64,000 nucleotides of DNA from Marinifilum_A sediminis (GTDB lineage: Bacteria; Bacteroidota; Bacteroidia; Bacteroidales; Marinifilaceae). This document shows, one piece after another, positions 45,602-54,282 of this stretch. The DNA lies in assembly GCA_947496465.1 (NCBI GenBank), contig CANMCX010000002.1:434001-498000 (forward strand), read 5' to 3'. Each line of letters starts with the position of its first letter. Position 1 is the first letter of the stretch. The translations under genes were made by a program, and so were the position numbers. Under the pieces are notes generated by a model. It was not told the origin of the DNA and ran no database searches. It saw nothing but the letters and a program-made list of their open reading frames with translations.

Positions 45602-46615
45602 ATGAAATTAAAATATCTTACTTTGTTCCTTTCGTTCTTTCTACTTTTTGCTTGTGGAAAAGAAGATGATCCGGAAAGTAAAATTTCTATAGATTTTACC
45701 TATAGAACTATGAATGATCGAGTAATTCTTGACGCAAGCAAATCCTCATCAGAAGTATCTAAAAATCTAAAATTCCAATGGAAATCAACCGATCCTGATA
45801 TTTACATTAATCGTAGTAATGAAATACAATCTTATTTTACATTTCCCGATAGAAATACCAGTTCTGAGGTTGAAATAAATTTGATAATTGATGATGGTCA
45901 TTCTAATAAAAAACTTCAAAAAAGCATTAATATTTCTGCCTTTAATGACCACATTATTGAATGGGGATTAGGTACACAATCAATAAATAGATTAAGTAAT
46001 GATGTAGATTATGAATGGTACATTGATCAGGCAACTACTGGTAAATACAACTATGAAAACTGCGGACCTTCTTGTGTAAATATGGCTCTAAAATGGGTTA
46101 ATAAAGATTGGAACAAAACCGCGGAAGATGCAAGAGCCAAATACCATCCAGATGGTGGTTGGTGGTATACTAGTGATATAATCGAATATCTTTTAAACAA
46201 TGGAGCAAGCGTCTCCACCATTCATTTTGACTCTTACAAAGATTTAGTATACCATCTAAATAAAGGTGATATTGCGATTCTTTGTCTTGATATGCACCAT
46301 GTTAGTTCAGAACAAAACCAGGATCATCGAATCGACAAATATTATCAAACATCACCAGATTGGGGACATTTTATTATTGTAAAAGGATATCGTTATACCG
46401 ATACAAGAAATTATTTTGAGGCCTATGATCCAAATAGTTGGGGAGCCAGATATTCCGACAATAGCTATAAAGGTGTTAATCGTTATTATAGAACTGATGA
46501 CATAAGCAGAGCTTCAAATAACTGGTGGAAGTATGCCATTATTGTACACAAAACAGCCGGAGGTACTAAAGCTGGTATTGATCCGAAAACCATCGAACAT
46601 GCATGGGGAAGATAA
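45602..46615 (+). CDS. Lipoprotein with C39-like cysteine peptidase domain
   Basis: 337 residues. Lipoprotein signal ending at Cys18 (LSFFLLFACGK). Residues about 25-115 look like an Ig/PKD-type domain (DASKSSSEVSKNLKFQWKS). The C-terminal half (about 140-337) is a C39-like papain-fold domain: Cys154 in NCGPSC, His256 in WGHFIIVKGY and Asp276 in YDPNSWG form the expected triad. It probably acts at the cell surface or in the periplasm; C39-type domains cut Gly-Gly leader peptides or other peptides. The gene lies exactly between two copies of the rhlE 3' end, suggesting that it was inserted there. Confidence 0.82.
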   Translation: MKLKYLTLFLSFFLLFACGKEDDPESKISIDFTYRTMNDRVILDASKSSSEVSKNLKFQWKSTDPDIYINRSNEIQSYFTFPDRNTSSEVEINLIIDDGHSNKKLQKSINISAFNDHIIEWGLGTQSINRLSNDVDYEWYIDQATTGKYNYENCGPSCVNMALKWVNKDWNKTAEDARAKYHPDGGWWYTSDIIEYLLNNGASVSTIHFDSYKDLVYHLNKGDIAILCLDMHHVSSEQNQDHRIDKYYQTSPDWGHFIIVKGYRYTDTRNYFEAYDPNSWGARYSDNSYKGVNRYYRTDDISRASNNWWKYAIIVHKTAGGTKAGIDPKTIEHAWGR

Positions 46616-46626
46616 ACACAGTTAAA

Positions 46627-46665
46627 TTACAAACCCATCTGAATAATTAATTCGATGGGTTTGTT
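46627..46665. terminator. Bidirectional terminator
   Basis: ACAAACCCATC pairs with GATGGGTTTGT around a 13-base loop. It lies between the convergent C39-like gene and rhlE. Confidence 0.85.
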
Positions 46666-46693
46666 TAAATTATAATGTTGCACTAGTACCGCT

Positions 46694-46764
46694 TATTATT
46701 TTCTAGCTCTAATCTGGCTAAAGCCAATATTTAGTGCTTTTTGGAAATAGCGAATGCTTTTCAT
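46694..46764 (-). repeat. 3' end of rhlE (intact copy of the 71-base duplication)
   Basis: Matches 45374-45444 in 66 of 71 positions, in direct orientation; includes the last 22 codons and the stop of the DEAD-box gene. Confidence 0.92.
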
Positions 46765-47817
46765 CTCTTTGCTATTAACAATAGACAAAGAAACACCTTC
46801 TTTACCTGCACGAGCAGTACGTCCGCTGCGGTGAGTGTAGTATTCTTCCTTATCAGGCAACTGGTAATGTACCACAAATGCCAAATCTACCACATCAATT
46901 CCACGTGCAGCCAAATCGGTAGCTACCAAGACTCTAAGTTTTTCGCCTTTAAAAGCACGCATCACCTTGTTTCTTTCAATCTGCTTTAAATCTCCGTGAA
47001 TGGCATCTGCTTTTACTTTTTGCGCCTGCAATTGCTGATTCAACTTGATAGCCATTTCTTTCGTTTTGCAAAACACAACACCTCTGGCTTTGGTATCTGC
47101 CTTCAAAAACTGCATCAATACAGAAAGCTTCTCTACATCATCGCAAAGCACAAACTGGTGTTTGATATTTTTATTCACCACATTTCTACCACTAACCTCA
47201 ATTTTGTGAGCTTTTGGAGAAAATTGACGCTTGATAATTTGCTTGATTCCATCGGGCATGGTCGCCGAAAACAACCACTTGTTCTCAACATTCGACAAAT
47301 AAGTTAAAATTTCGTTTAACTGATCCTTAAATCCCATACTCAACATCTCATCCGCCTCATCCAAAACAACGGTTTTCACATGAGTCAAATCAACTGCCTT
47401 GCGTTTTACCAAATCGATTAAACGACCAGGAGTAGCCACAATAATTTGAGTAGGACGACGCAATGCGCTAATCTGCTTCTCTATCGGCTCACCTCCATAA
47501 ACACATTCGGTAAAAACCTTATCGGTATATTTGGTGAATTTAAACAATTGCTTGGCAATCTGTAATCCCAATTCTCGAGTAGGACAAAGAATTAATCCTT
47601 GTACCTTATCCGACTTAGGGCTAATTCTGTGAAGTAATGGCAATCCAAATGCAGCAGTTTTACCTGTACCTGTTTGTGCCTGACCAATTAAATCGGTATT
47701 TGCATTCATTAAAACCGAAATAACTTCTGATTGTATTTGTGTAGGCTCAATAATATTTAGATCATTCAATCCCTTAACAAGATTCTTACTGATGCCCAGT
47801 TCTTTAAAATTTTTCAC
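46696..47817 (-). CDS. DEAD-box RNA helicase, RhlE-like
   Basis: ATP-dependent RNA helicase of 373 residues, consisting almost only of the two RecA-like domains. Q motif with Gln27 (PTQIQ), motif I AQTGTGKT at 47-54, DEAD at 153-156, SAT at 184-186, VATDLAARGID near 298, and HRSGRTARAG at 329-338. It lacks the basic C-terminal extension of many RhlE proteins, ending at FSQIRARK soon after the core. Its last 22 codons are duplicated 1.3 kb downstream, so the present C-terminus may come from a recombination event. Confidence 0.92.
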   Translation of the reverse strand: MKNFKELGISKNLVKGLNDLNIIEPTQIQSEVISVLMNANTDLIGQAQTGTGKTAAFGLPLLHRISPKSDKVQGLILCPTRELGLQIAKQLFKFTKYTDKVFTECVYGGEPIEKQISALRRPTQIIVATPGRLIDLVKRKAVDLTHVKTVVLDEADEMLSMGFKDQLNEILTYLSNVENKWLFSATMPDGIKQIIKRQFSPKAHKIEVSGRNVVNKNIKHQFVLCDDVEKLSVLMQFLKADTKARGVVFCKTKEMAIKLNQQLQAQKVKADAIHGDLKQIERNKVMRAFKGEKLRVLVATDLAARGIDVVDLAFVVHYQLPDKEEYYTHRSGRTARAGKEGVSLSIVNSKEMKSIRYFQKALNIGFSQIRARK

Positions 47818-47930
47818 GACTCTTCATTTAAAATGATGCGCAAAGATAAGCGAAACAATTCAATATTAGGACTGAATAAATGGTAAATGCAAAAGAATGA
47901 GTAATACTAAAGAATAAAACTAAAAATAAC

Positions 47931-48407
47931 TTACTGAAATAATCTTCTTTCATCTTCATTTTCGATCTCCATTTCCTGAAGAAGGGTGATTTTATATGGA
48001 AAATTCTTCCCAATAATATACAAGGTAATAAACCACGGAATGAACCAAAAAAAATCTTTTGTAATTAAGTAAGCCAATAAAGAGGCAACTCCTGCCATAC
48101 ATGCTAAGAATATGCTAAAAAAATATGCTTTTCTAAACTTTTTTAACTTTTCCTCTAAATCCTCTAACAGCTTAATGTAACTAACTCTACTTCGATACAA
48201 TAATTCTGCAGCTAGTAATATACCTGTAATTAAAGTTAATCCTAAAACATTTATAACAAAACCGAATGAAATAGCACTTTTAAAAGGAAAGTTAAGTTCA
48301 TTGTGAATAATATACACTCCCAGAACAAACTGAATACAAATGGCAATGCTAAAAAGCACTAATAATCCCAACATTGTCTTTTCGACAAGTTTTTTCATCT
48401 CTTTCAT
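47931..48407 (-). CDS. Four-helix membrane protein, hypothetical
   Basis: 158 residues from ATG 48407 (MKEMKKLVEKTMLGLL); the ORF can be extended 21 codons upstream with a further hydrophobic stretch, so the start is uncertain. Four membrane helices: GLLVLFSIAICIQFVLGVYI, FVINVLGLTLITGILLAAEL, FFSIFLACMAGVASLLAYL and FFWFIPWFITLYIIG. A charged linker with a short coiled coil (YIKLLEDLEEKLKKFRKA) separates the pairs. No family recognised. Confidence 0.6.
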   Translation of the reverse strand: MKEMKKLVEKTMLGLLVLFSIAICIQFVLGVYIIHNELNFPFKSAISFGFVINVLGLTLITGILLAAELLYRSRVSYIKLLEDLEEKLKKFRKAYFFSIFLACMAGVASLLAYLITKDFFWFIPWFITLYIIGKNFPYKITLLQEMEIENEDERRLFQ

Positions 48408-48589
48408 AACGAATTGAAGTAATAAAAATACTGATATTATAGTGGGATAATACAAGTATAAGAAGATCAAATAGGAATACCGTAGGGAAACAGATGTATC
48501 AAACTTAAATTATAGTTTTTTAACACTCAAACGTTTGCGGAATTATCATATATTCAATGTTAATCCTTTGTTAAACATTAGTCCACTTC

Positions 48590-48619
48590 TTGTCATTTAA
48601 GTATAAATATGTAGTTTTG
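48590..48619 (+). promoter_or_regulatory. Promoter of the copper/silver efflux operon
   Basis: TTG at 48590-48592, a 19-base spacer, and TAGTTTTG at 48612-48619, an exact -7 match. Transcription would start near 48626, just before the HYC_CC_PP gene. Confidence 0.7.
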
Positions 48620-48642
48620 AAATTGAATAATGCACTCAAAAT

Positions 48643-49017
48643 ATGCAAACAAAGAAATTTGGACATATTATCATGATCTTTCTTCTGCTAATCTCAACGG
48701 CAGGAGTGAGTATCAATAAGCATTATTCCGGAGGCGAACTCTACTCCTCTGCTATTTTTGTTGATGCAGATTCATGTTGTGAAAATCCATGTGGCTGTTG
48801 CGATGAAAAATCGGAACACCTTAAAGTTGAAGCAGATTATTTAGCTTCTTCTTTCGATTTATCGGAAGTGGCACAATTGGATTTATTGTTTTCAAGTATT
48901 CCTTTACTGATAGATTTTGAAAGCACTCAACTGATCACCAATAATTTTATTCTTGAGGACACCTCTCCTCCTTCACTGCCCGATTTGTGCATCTTGAATC
49001 AGGTTTTTCGTTTATGA
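48643..49017 (+). CDS. HYC_CC_PP family protein
   Basis: 124 residues: signal or anchor helix (about 8-24), then KHYSGGEL (the 'HY' motif; Ser where family members often have Cys), a Cys cluster Cys45, Cys46, Cys50, Cys52 and Cys53 in DSCCENPCGCC, and a C-terminal SPPSLPDL (the 'PP' motif). The family is named after these motifs and its genes are regularly found in front of heavy-metal RND efflux operons in Bacteroidetes. The clustered Cys suggests Cu(I)/Ag(I) binding in the periplasm, inferred. First gene of the efflux operon. Confidence 0.8.
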   Translation: MQTKKFGHIIMIFLLLISTAGVSINKHYSGGELYSSAIFVDADSCCENPCGCCDEKSEHLKVEADYLASSFDLSEVAQLDLLFSSIPLLIDFESTQLITNNFILEDTSPPSLPDLCILNQVFRL

Positions 49018-49097
49018 TTTTTTGAATTTATGTGGGCTTTACTTTTAATTCTGTAGGCTCATTGTGTTTATTTTTTTTGGTTTATCCAATAATAACA

Positions 49098-49196
49098 CCT
49101 CACCCTAACCCTCTCCTACAGGAGAGGGAAGCATATAGGACAAAATATTGAACTACTCCCCTTCGCCTTTAGGAGAAGGGGTTGGGGGATGAGGTC
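49098..49196. repeat. REP-like double hairpin (two palindromes within an inverted repeat)
   Basis: Two inner hairpins, CCCTCTCC-TACA-GGAGAGGG (49109-49128) and CCCCTTCGCCT-TT-AGGAGAAGGGG (49158-49181), enclosed by imperfectly inverted ends (CCTCACCCTAACC against GGTTGGGGGATGAGG). It is GC-rich and unlike its surroundings, of the type of repetitive extragenic palindromes. It sits between the HYC_CC_PP gene and cusA. Confidence 0.75.
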
Positions 49197-49210
49197 CAAT
49201 TCAAAGAATC

Positions 49211-52200
49211 ATGCTAAACAAGACAATCAAATTCTTTTTAGAGAATAAGCTGATTACGACCATACTATTAGTTGTATTCATTACCTGGGGATTGATTACA
49301 TCACCATTCCCATGGAAAATTGATTTTCTTCCTAAAGATCCAGTGGCAGTTGATGCCATTCCGGATATTGGAGAGAATCAACAAATTGTATTTACAAAAT
49401 GGATGGGGCGCTCACCTCAAGACATAGAGGATCAGATCACCTATCCTTTAACAACATCATTACTGGGGATCCCGGGAGTGAAGACCATTCGATCTTCCTC
49501 CATGTTTGGATTTTCGAGCATCTACATCATTTTCGATGATGAGATCGAATTCTATTGGAGTAGATCCAGAATACTGGAAAAGCTGAATTCCTTACCTCAA
49601 AACCTTTTGCCAACGGATGTGCAGCCTACTCTTGGACCCGATGCTACAGCTCTTGGACAGATCTTCTGGTACACACTGGAAGGAAGAACTCCCGATGGTG
49701 AAGTAACAGGTGGTTGGGATTTACAGGAACTCCGGAGTATTCAGGATTTTCAGGTGAAATATGCGCTGGCATCTGCAAGTGGCGTTTCCGAAGTAGCTTC
49801 CATAGGTGGATTTGTAAAAGAATACCAGGTTGATGTAGATCCTACAGCTATGCAAGCTCATGGTGTCAACCTCATGCAAATTATGAATGCTGTGAAGAAA
49901 TCCAATTTGGATATTGGTGCGCGAACCATAGAAATCAATCAGGCAGAATACTTTGTACGTGGAATAGGTTACGTAAAAAAACTATCGGATATCGAAGAGG
50001 CGGTGGTTAGCATGAGCGATAATACACCGGTTCGCATTCGCGATGTTGCCAAAGTAAACTATGGACCATCTGACAGGCGTGGTGCACTCGATAAAATGGG
50101 TGCCGAGGTAGTTGGTGGCGTTGTGGTTGCCCGTTATGGAGCCAATCCTTTGGAAGTAATCAATAATGTGAAAGCAAAAATCGAGGAGTTATCGGTTGGA
50201 CTTCCCCAGAAGGAATTGGACGATGGAACCATTTCACAACTAACAGTAGTTCCTTTTTACGATAGAACTCAATTGATATATGAAACCTTGGGAACACTGG
50301 AAAGTGCACTCACATTGGAAATCATTATCACCATCATAGTCATCATTATTATGGTGATGAATTTACGCGCAAGTATTCTGATTTCTTCGCTCATCCCAAT
50401 AGCTGTTCTGATGACATTTATTGCGATGCGATATTTCCATGTTGATGCAAATATTGTTGCCCTTTCGGGGATTGCCATTGCCATAGGAACCATTGTTGAT
50501 GTGGGAATTGTGCTCTCCGAAAATATGATCAGGCATTTAGATCTTAATAAATCGAAGAGAAACATTCGTGAAGTAATTTATGAAGCAACTATAGAGGTAG
50601 CTCCAGCAGTTATTACAGCTGTGCTTACAACCATTGTGAGCTTTATTCCTGTGTTTTCGATGGAAGCGGCAGAAGGAAAACTATTCCGACCATTGGCTTT
50701 TACCAAAACCTTTGTTCTCTTTTCAGCCTTAGCGGTTGCCATTATTATTTTACCTGCCATGGCTCATTGGTTGTTTTCGATTCGCACCAAAAAAAGAAAC
50801 ATTAAGTTAGCATCGAATGCCTTACTAATTTTAGTAGGTATGTACACCCTATTTGCATTTTCGGCTTGGATAGGTATCACCCTGATTTTACTAGGAGGCA
50901 TTAACCTTACGGCTCAATTTTACTCTAAGTATGAACGGAAATTGTTTTGGGCAAACCTTCTGGTAATTGCATTTGCAGTTTCCTTTCTGCTGGCTCGAGA
51001 ATGGTTGCCATTAGGAGCTTCCAATTCTTTATTCTCGAACTTCTTATTTGTAATTTTAAGTATAGCTCTACTGTTGTCCGTATTTTTAGTTTTTATACGA
51101 TTTTATCAACGAATCTTGAGCTGGGCACTTCAATACAAATTCATTTTCCTTTCCATTCCATCTTTTATAGTTCTTTGGGGAATAATCATTTGGTTAGGAT
51201 TCGGAAACACCTTTGGTTTTGTAGCTCGTGGATTGGATAAAATCGGGATGAATATCACCTCAACTTCAATGTGGCAGAACATGTACCATAAATATCCAGG
51301 TATTGGTAAAGAGTTTATGCCTGCTTTGGATGAAGGCTCATTTCTATTGATGCCAACTTCGATGCCACATGCGGGAATAGAAGAGAACAAACGAGTTTTA
51401 CGATTGCTGGATATGGCAGTAGCTGGTATCCCTGAAATTGATATGGTGGTTGGTAAACTAGGACGAGTTGAGTCCGCTCTTGATCCTGCGCCAATTTCCA
51501 TGTACGAAAATGTAATTAATTATAAAAGTGAGTACAAAACCGATCAATATGGGAAACGAATTCGTTTTGCTGTAGATGATGAAGGCAATTATCTGAAAGA
51601 TAAAAAGGGTGAGTTAATCCCAGATGATTTCGGAGAATTTTATCGTCAGTGGAGAGATCACATTCAATCACCCGATGACATATGGCAAGAGATTGTGAAT
51701 GCAACAAAGATTCCAGGTGTTACATCTGCGCCTAAATTGCAACCTATTGAAACCCGACTGGTGATGTTGCAAACCGGAATGCGAGCACCAATTGGAATTA
51801 AAGTATCAGGAAACAACTTGAAACAGATTGAAGGTTTTGGTCTGCAACTAGAAAAACTTGTAAAAGACATTCCTGGCGTAAATGATGCCTCTGTTTTTGC
51901 TGAACGCATGGTTGGAAAACCTTATTTGGAGATTCATATCGACAGAACAGCCATTGCTCGTTATGGCATTCAGGTTGAAGATGTACAAAAACATCTTTCG
52001 GTTGCCATTGGTGGCATGACTTTGACCAATTCGGTTGAAGGTCGTGAACGTTATCCAATACGAGTTCGTTACCCTAGAGAATTAAGGAACGATCCTGACA
52101 TGCTCCAAAAAATATTGATTCCAACTACAAGGGGCAATTCAGTTCCATTACAGGATTTGGCAAAAATTGAATATGTACAGGGTCCTCAGGTCATAAAAAG

Positions 52201-52972
52201 TGAGAATACCTTCCAGGTTGGATATGTAATCTTCGACAAAGAGGAAGGCTATTCTGAAGTAGATATTGTTGAAGCTACTCAGGAATATATCGCTGATAAA
52301 ATTGATCAGGGTGAGCTGAAAGTTCCAGCTGGAATCAGTTATCAATTCACAGGAAACTACGAAAATCAGATTAGAGCTGAGAAACGGCTAGGAATTGTTA
52401 TTCCTGTTGTGCTCATCATCATTTTCCTAATTCTGTATTTCCAATTTAGAGGTATTGCACCAACTCTTATGGTATTTAGCGGTATTGCCGTATCATTTGC
52501 AGGTGGCTTTATCATGATATGGTTGTACAGTCAGGGATGGTTCCTTAATTTTTCAATTTTCGATATCAATCTGCAAGAACTCTTTCAGGTTCATCCAATA
52601 TATCTAAGTGTTGCAGTTTGGGTTGGCTTTATTGCTCTATTTGGTATCGCTACCGATGATGGTGTTATTATGGCATCCTATCTGGAACAGGTATTCAAAA
52701 AGAACAAACCTAAGACCAAAGCTGACATCCGCAAATCGGTAATTGAAGCAGGATCAAAACGAATCAGACCTTGTTTGATGACCACTGCAACTACACTATT
52801 GGCATTGTTACCAATTTTAACATCAACCGGACGAGGTGCCGATGTAATGATACCAATGGCTATTCCAGCCTTTGGAGGTATGGCAATTGAATTAATTACT
52901 CTCTTTGTTGTTCCCGTTTTGTATTCCATGTACAAGGAATTTCAATTGAAAAAAGAAGGAGGTTTGTCATGA
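49211..52972 (+). CDS. cusA: CusA/CzcA-type heavy-metal RND efflux pump
   Basis: Inner-membrane proton-driven pump of the HME-RND family, 1253 residues, about 200 longer than E. coli CusA. The proton-relay acidic residues are in IGTIVDVGIVLSEN (Asp430, Glu437). Met852 in VMLQTGMRAPIGIK matches a region containing one of the CusA Met ligands, so Cu(I)/Ag(I) is the likely cargo. The extra length lies chiefly between the sixth and seventh canonical helices (about residues 535-680), where four or five additional hydrophobic segments occur (LLILVGMYTLFAFSAWIGI, LLVIAFAVSFLLA, FLFVILSIALLLSVFLVF), plus a charged insert near 775-820. cusC overlaps by 4 bases. Confidence 0.93.
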   Translation: MLNKTIKFFLENKLITTILLVVFITWGLITSPFPWKIDFLPKDPVAVDAIPDIGENQQIVFTKWMGRSPQDIEDQITYPLTTSLLGIPGVKTIRSSSMFGFSSIYIIFDDEIEFYWSRSRILEKLNSLPQNLLPTDVQPTLGPDATALGQIFWYTLEGRTPDGEVTGGWDLQELRSIQDFQVKYALASASGVSEVASIGGFVKEYQVDVDPTAMQAHGVNLMQIMNAVKKSNLDIGARTIEINQAEYFVRGIGYVKKLSDIEEAVVSMSDNTPVRIRDVAKVNYGPSDRRGALDKMGAEVVGGVVVARYGANPLEVINNVKAKIEELSVGLPQKELDDGTISQLTVVPFYDRTQLIYETLGTLESALTLEIIITIIVIIIMVMNLRASILISSLIPIAVLMTFIAMRYFHVDANIVALSGIAIAIGTIVDVGIVLSENMIRHLDLNKSKRNIREVIYEATIEVAPAVITAVLTTIVSFIPVFSMEAAEGKLFRPLAFTKTFVLFSALAVAIIILPAMAHWLFSIRTKKRNIKLASNALLILVGMYTLFAFSAWIGITLILLGGINLTAQFYSKYERKLFWANLLVIAFAVSFLLAREWLPLGASNSLFSNFLFVILSIALLLSVFLVFIRFYQRILSWALQYKFIFLSIPSFIVLWGIIIWLGFGNTFGFVARGLDKIGMNITSTSMWQNMYHKYPGIGKEFMPALDEGSFLLMPTSMPHAGIEENKRVLRLLDMAVAGIPEIDMVVGKLGRVESALDPAPISMYENVINYKSEYKTDQYGKRIRFAVDDEGNYLKDKKGELIPDDFGEFYRQWRDHIQSPDDIWQEIVNATKIPGVTSAPKLQPIETRLVMLQTGMRAPIGIKVSGNNLKQIEGFGLQLEKLVKDIPGVNDASVFAERMVGKPYLEIHIDRTAIARYGIQVEDVQKHLSVAIGGMTLTNSVEGRERYPIRVRYPRELRNDPDMLQKILIPTTRGNSVPLQDLAKIEYVQGPQVIKSENTFQVGYVIFDKEEGYSEVDIVEATQEYIADKIDQGELKVPAGISYQFTGNYENQIRAEKRLGIVIPVVLIIIFLILYFQFRGIAPTLMVFSGIAVSFAGGFIMIWLYSQGWFLNFSIFDINLQELFQVHPIYLSVAVWVGFIALFGIATDDGVIMASYLEQVFKKNKPKTKADIRKSVIEAGSKRIRPCLMTTATTLLALLPILTSTGRGADVMIPMAIPAFGGMAIELITLFVVPVLYSMYKEFQLKKEGGLS

Positions 52973-54240
52973 GATATTCTATAATAATTGTAATTATCAG
53001 TTTCTTGAGCTTGCAATCTTCTGCTCAGGAAGGATATCCAGAATTGCAGAAATACATTGAGTTTGCAATTGAAAATAATCCAAATTTAAAAGCAATGGAT
53101 TTGAAATATCAGCAAGCACTAGAGAGAGTTCCACAGGCAAAGGCATTGCCGGATCCAACATTCTCGGCTGGCATTTTTATACAGCCAATTGAGACAAGAG
53201 TTGGAGCTCAAAAAGCAAAATTATCCATTTCTCAGATGTTTCCCTGGTTTGGCACTTTAAATGCAAAAGAGCAGCAAGCAAGTCTGCAAGCACATGCTGT
53301 TTACCTGAAATATCTGGATGCAAAATCAGCCTTGGAAATGAAAGTAACCAATGCATGGTTAGATTTGATTCTTACTGATAGAAAGATCCATTTTACTCAA
53401 AAAAGAGTTGAAATTCTGGGTGTATTGGAAAAGCAAAGTTTGAGTCGCTACGAAAGCAATCAGACCGATATGGTGAACGTCTTATACATTCAGATGCTAA
53501 AAGAAGAATTGATTTCAAAATTGGAATTGTTCAAAGATAAACGTGAAACACAACTTGTTGCATTCAATCAATTGTTGAATAGAGATCAGAAGACCGGAGT
53601 AATTACACCAAGTGATGATTCATTTCTGATTTCATCCGCAATTAATATGAACGATACTAATTTCTCAAATCACAACAGGATTAATTCTTGGAACAAACTT
53701 GTGGAATCAGCACAATATGCAGAAAAAGCATCCAAGCTAAATGGACTGCCAAAACTAGGACTGGGTTTAGATTACGCTATTCTTTCTAAACGATCGGACA
53801 TGGATCTTGCAGACAACGGACAAGATGCAATTATGCCAATGATATCTGTAAGTATTCCTATTTTCAGGAAGAAGTACAAAGCAGCAATAAAAGTTACTCA
53901 ACTGCGACAAGTACAGTTTGAAGAAGAAAAGCAAGCTGAATTGAATCAATTGGTTTTGGAAAAACAAAAGGCTTTTGAGTTGTACAAATCTGGATTAAGA
54001 GATACTGAACTGTATCAAAACCTGCTAATCAAAGCCAAACAATCCTATGAGATTTTATCAAGTAGTTACGAAAGCTCAACCAAAAGGTACGAGGAGGTTT
54101 TAAATATGCAGCAGAAGATTTGGATTTACGAACAAAAGCAAATTGAAGCGCAAATCAAGGTTCAGAAAAGTTTAGCACAATTCAAATATCTAGACGCCAA
54201 TCAAAGTCTGGAAAAGTCGAACAGTCAAAAGGTCAAATAG
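52969..54240 (+). CDS. TolC-family outer-membrane factor (CusC-like)
   Basis: 423-residue outer-membrane channel protein of the efflux system. Signal peptide (about 1-19, SLQSSAQ), then the long alternating helices of the OEP family: NPNLKAMDLKYQQALERVPQ, LPDPTFSAGI, SISQMFPWFGTL, and in the second half GLDYAILSKR and ISVSIPIFRKKYKAAI. It starts inside the end of cusA (ATGA overlap), so the two are translationally coupled. A heptanucleotide repeat lies right after it. Confidence 0.92.
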   Translation: MRYSIIIVIISFLSLQSSAQEGYPELQKYIEFAIENNPNLKAMDLKYQQALERVPQAKALPDPTFSAGIFIQPIETRVGAQKAKLSISQMFPWFGTLNAKEQQASLQAHAVYLKYLDAKSALEMKVTNAWLDLILTDRKIHFTQKRVEILGVLEKQSLSRYESNQTDMVNVLYIQMLKEELISKLELFKDKRETQLVAFNQLLNRDQKTGVITPSDDSFLISSAINMNDTNFSNHNRINSWNKLVESAQYAEKASKLNGLPKLGLGLDYAILSKRSDMDLADNGQDAIMPMISVSIPIFRKKYKAAIKVTQLRQVQFEEEKQAELNQLVLEKQKAFELYKSGLRDTELYQNLLIKAKQSYEILSSSYESSTKRYEEVLNMQQKIWIYEQKQIEAQIKVQKSLAQFKYLDANQSLEKSNSQKVK

Positions 54241-54246
54241 TCCAAT

Positions 54247-54270
54247 CTTGGAACTTGAGGCTTGAAACTT
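54247..54270 (+). repeat. Heptanucleotide repeat, three units
   Basis: CTTGGAA, CTTGAGG, CTTGAAA then CTT: the same 7-base period and CTTG core as at 41082-41105, here in the 42-base gap between the cusC-like and cusB-like genes. Confidence 0.6.
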
Positions 54271-54282
54271 AAAATATAAAAA

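Noticed and set aside
46696..47817. IS or integron insertion as cause of the rhlE duplication
   Set aside because: No transposase, integrase or terminal inverted repeats are visible around the 1.3 kb segment.
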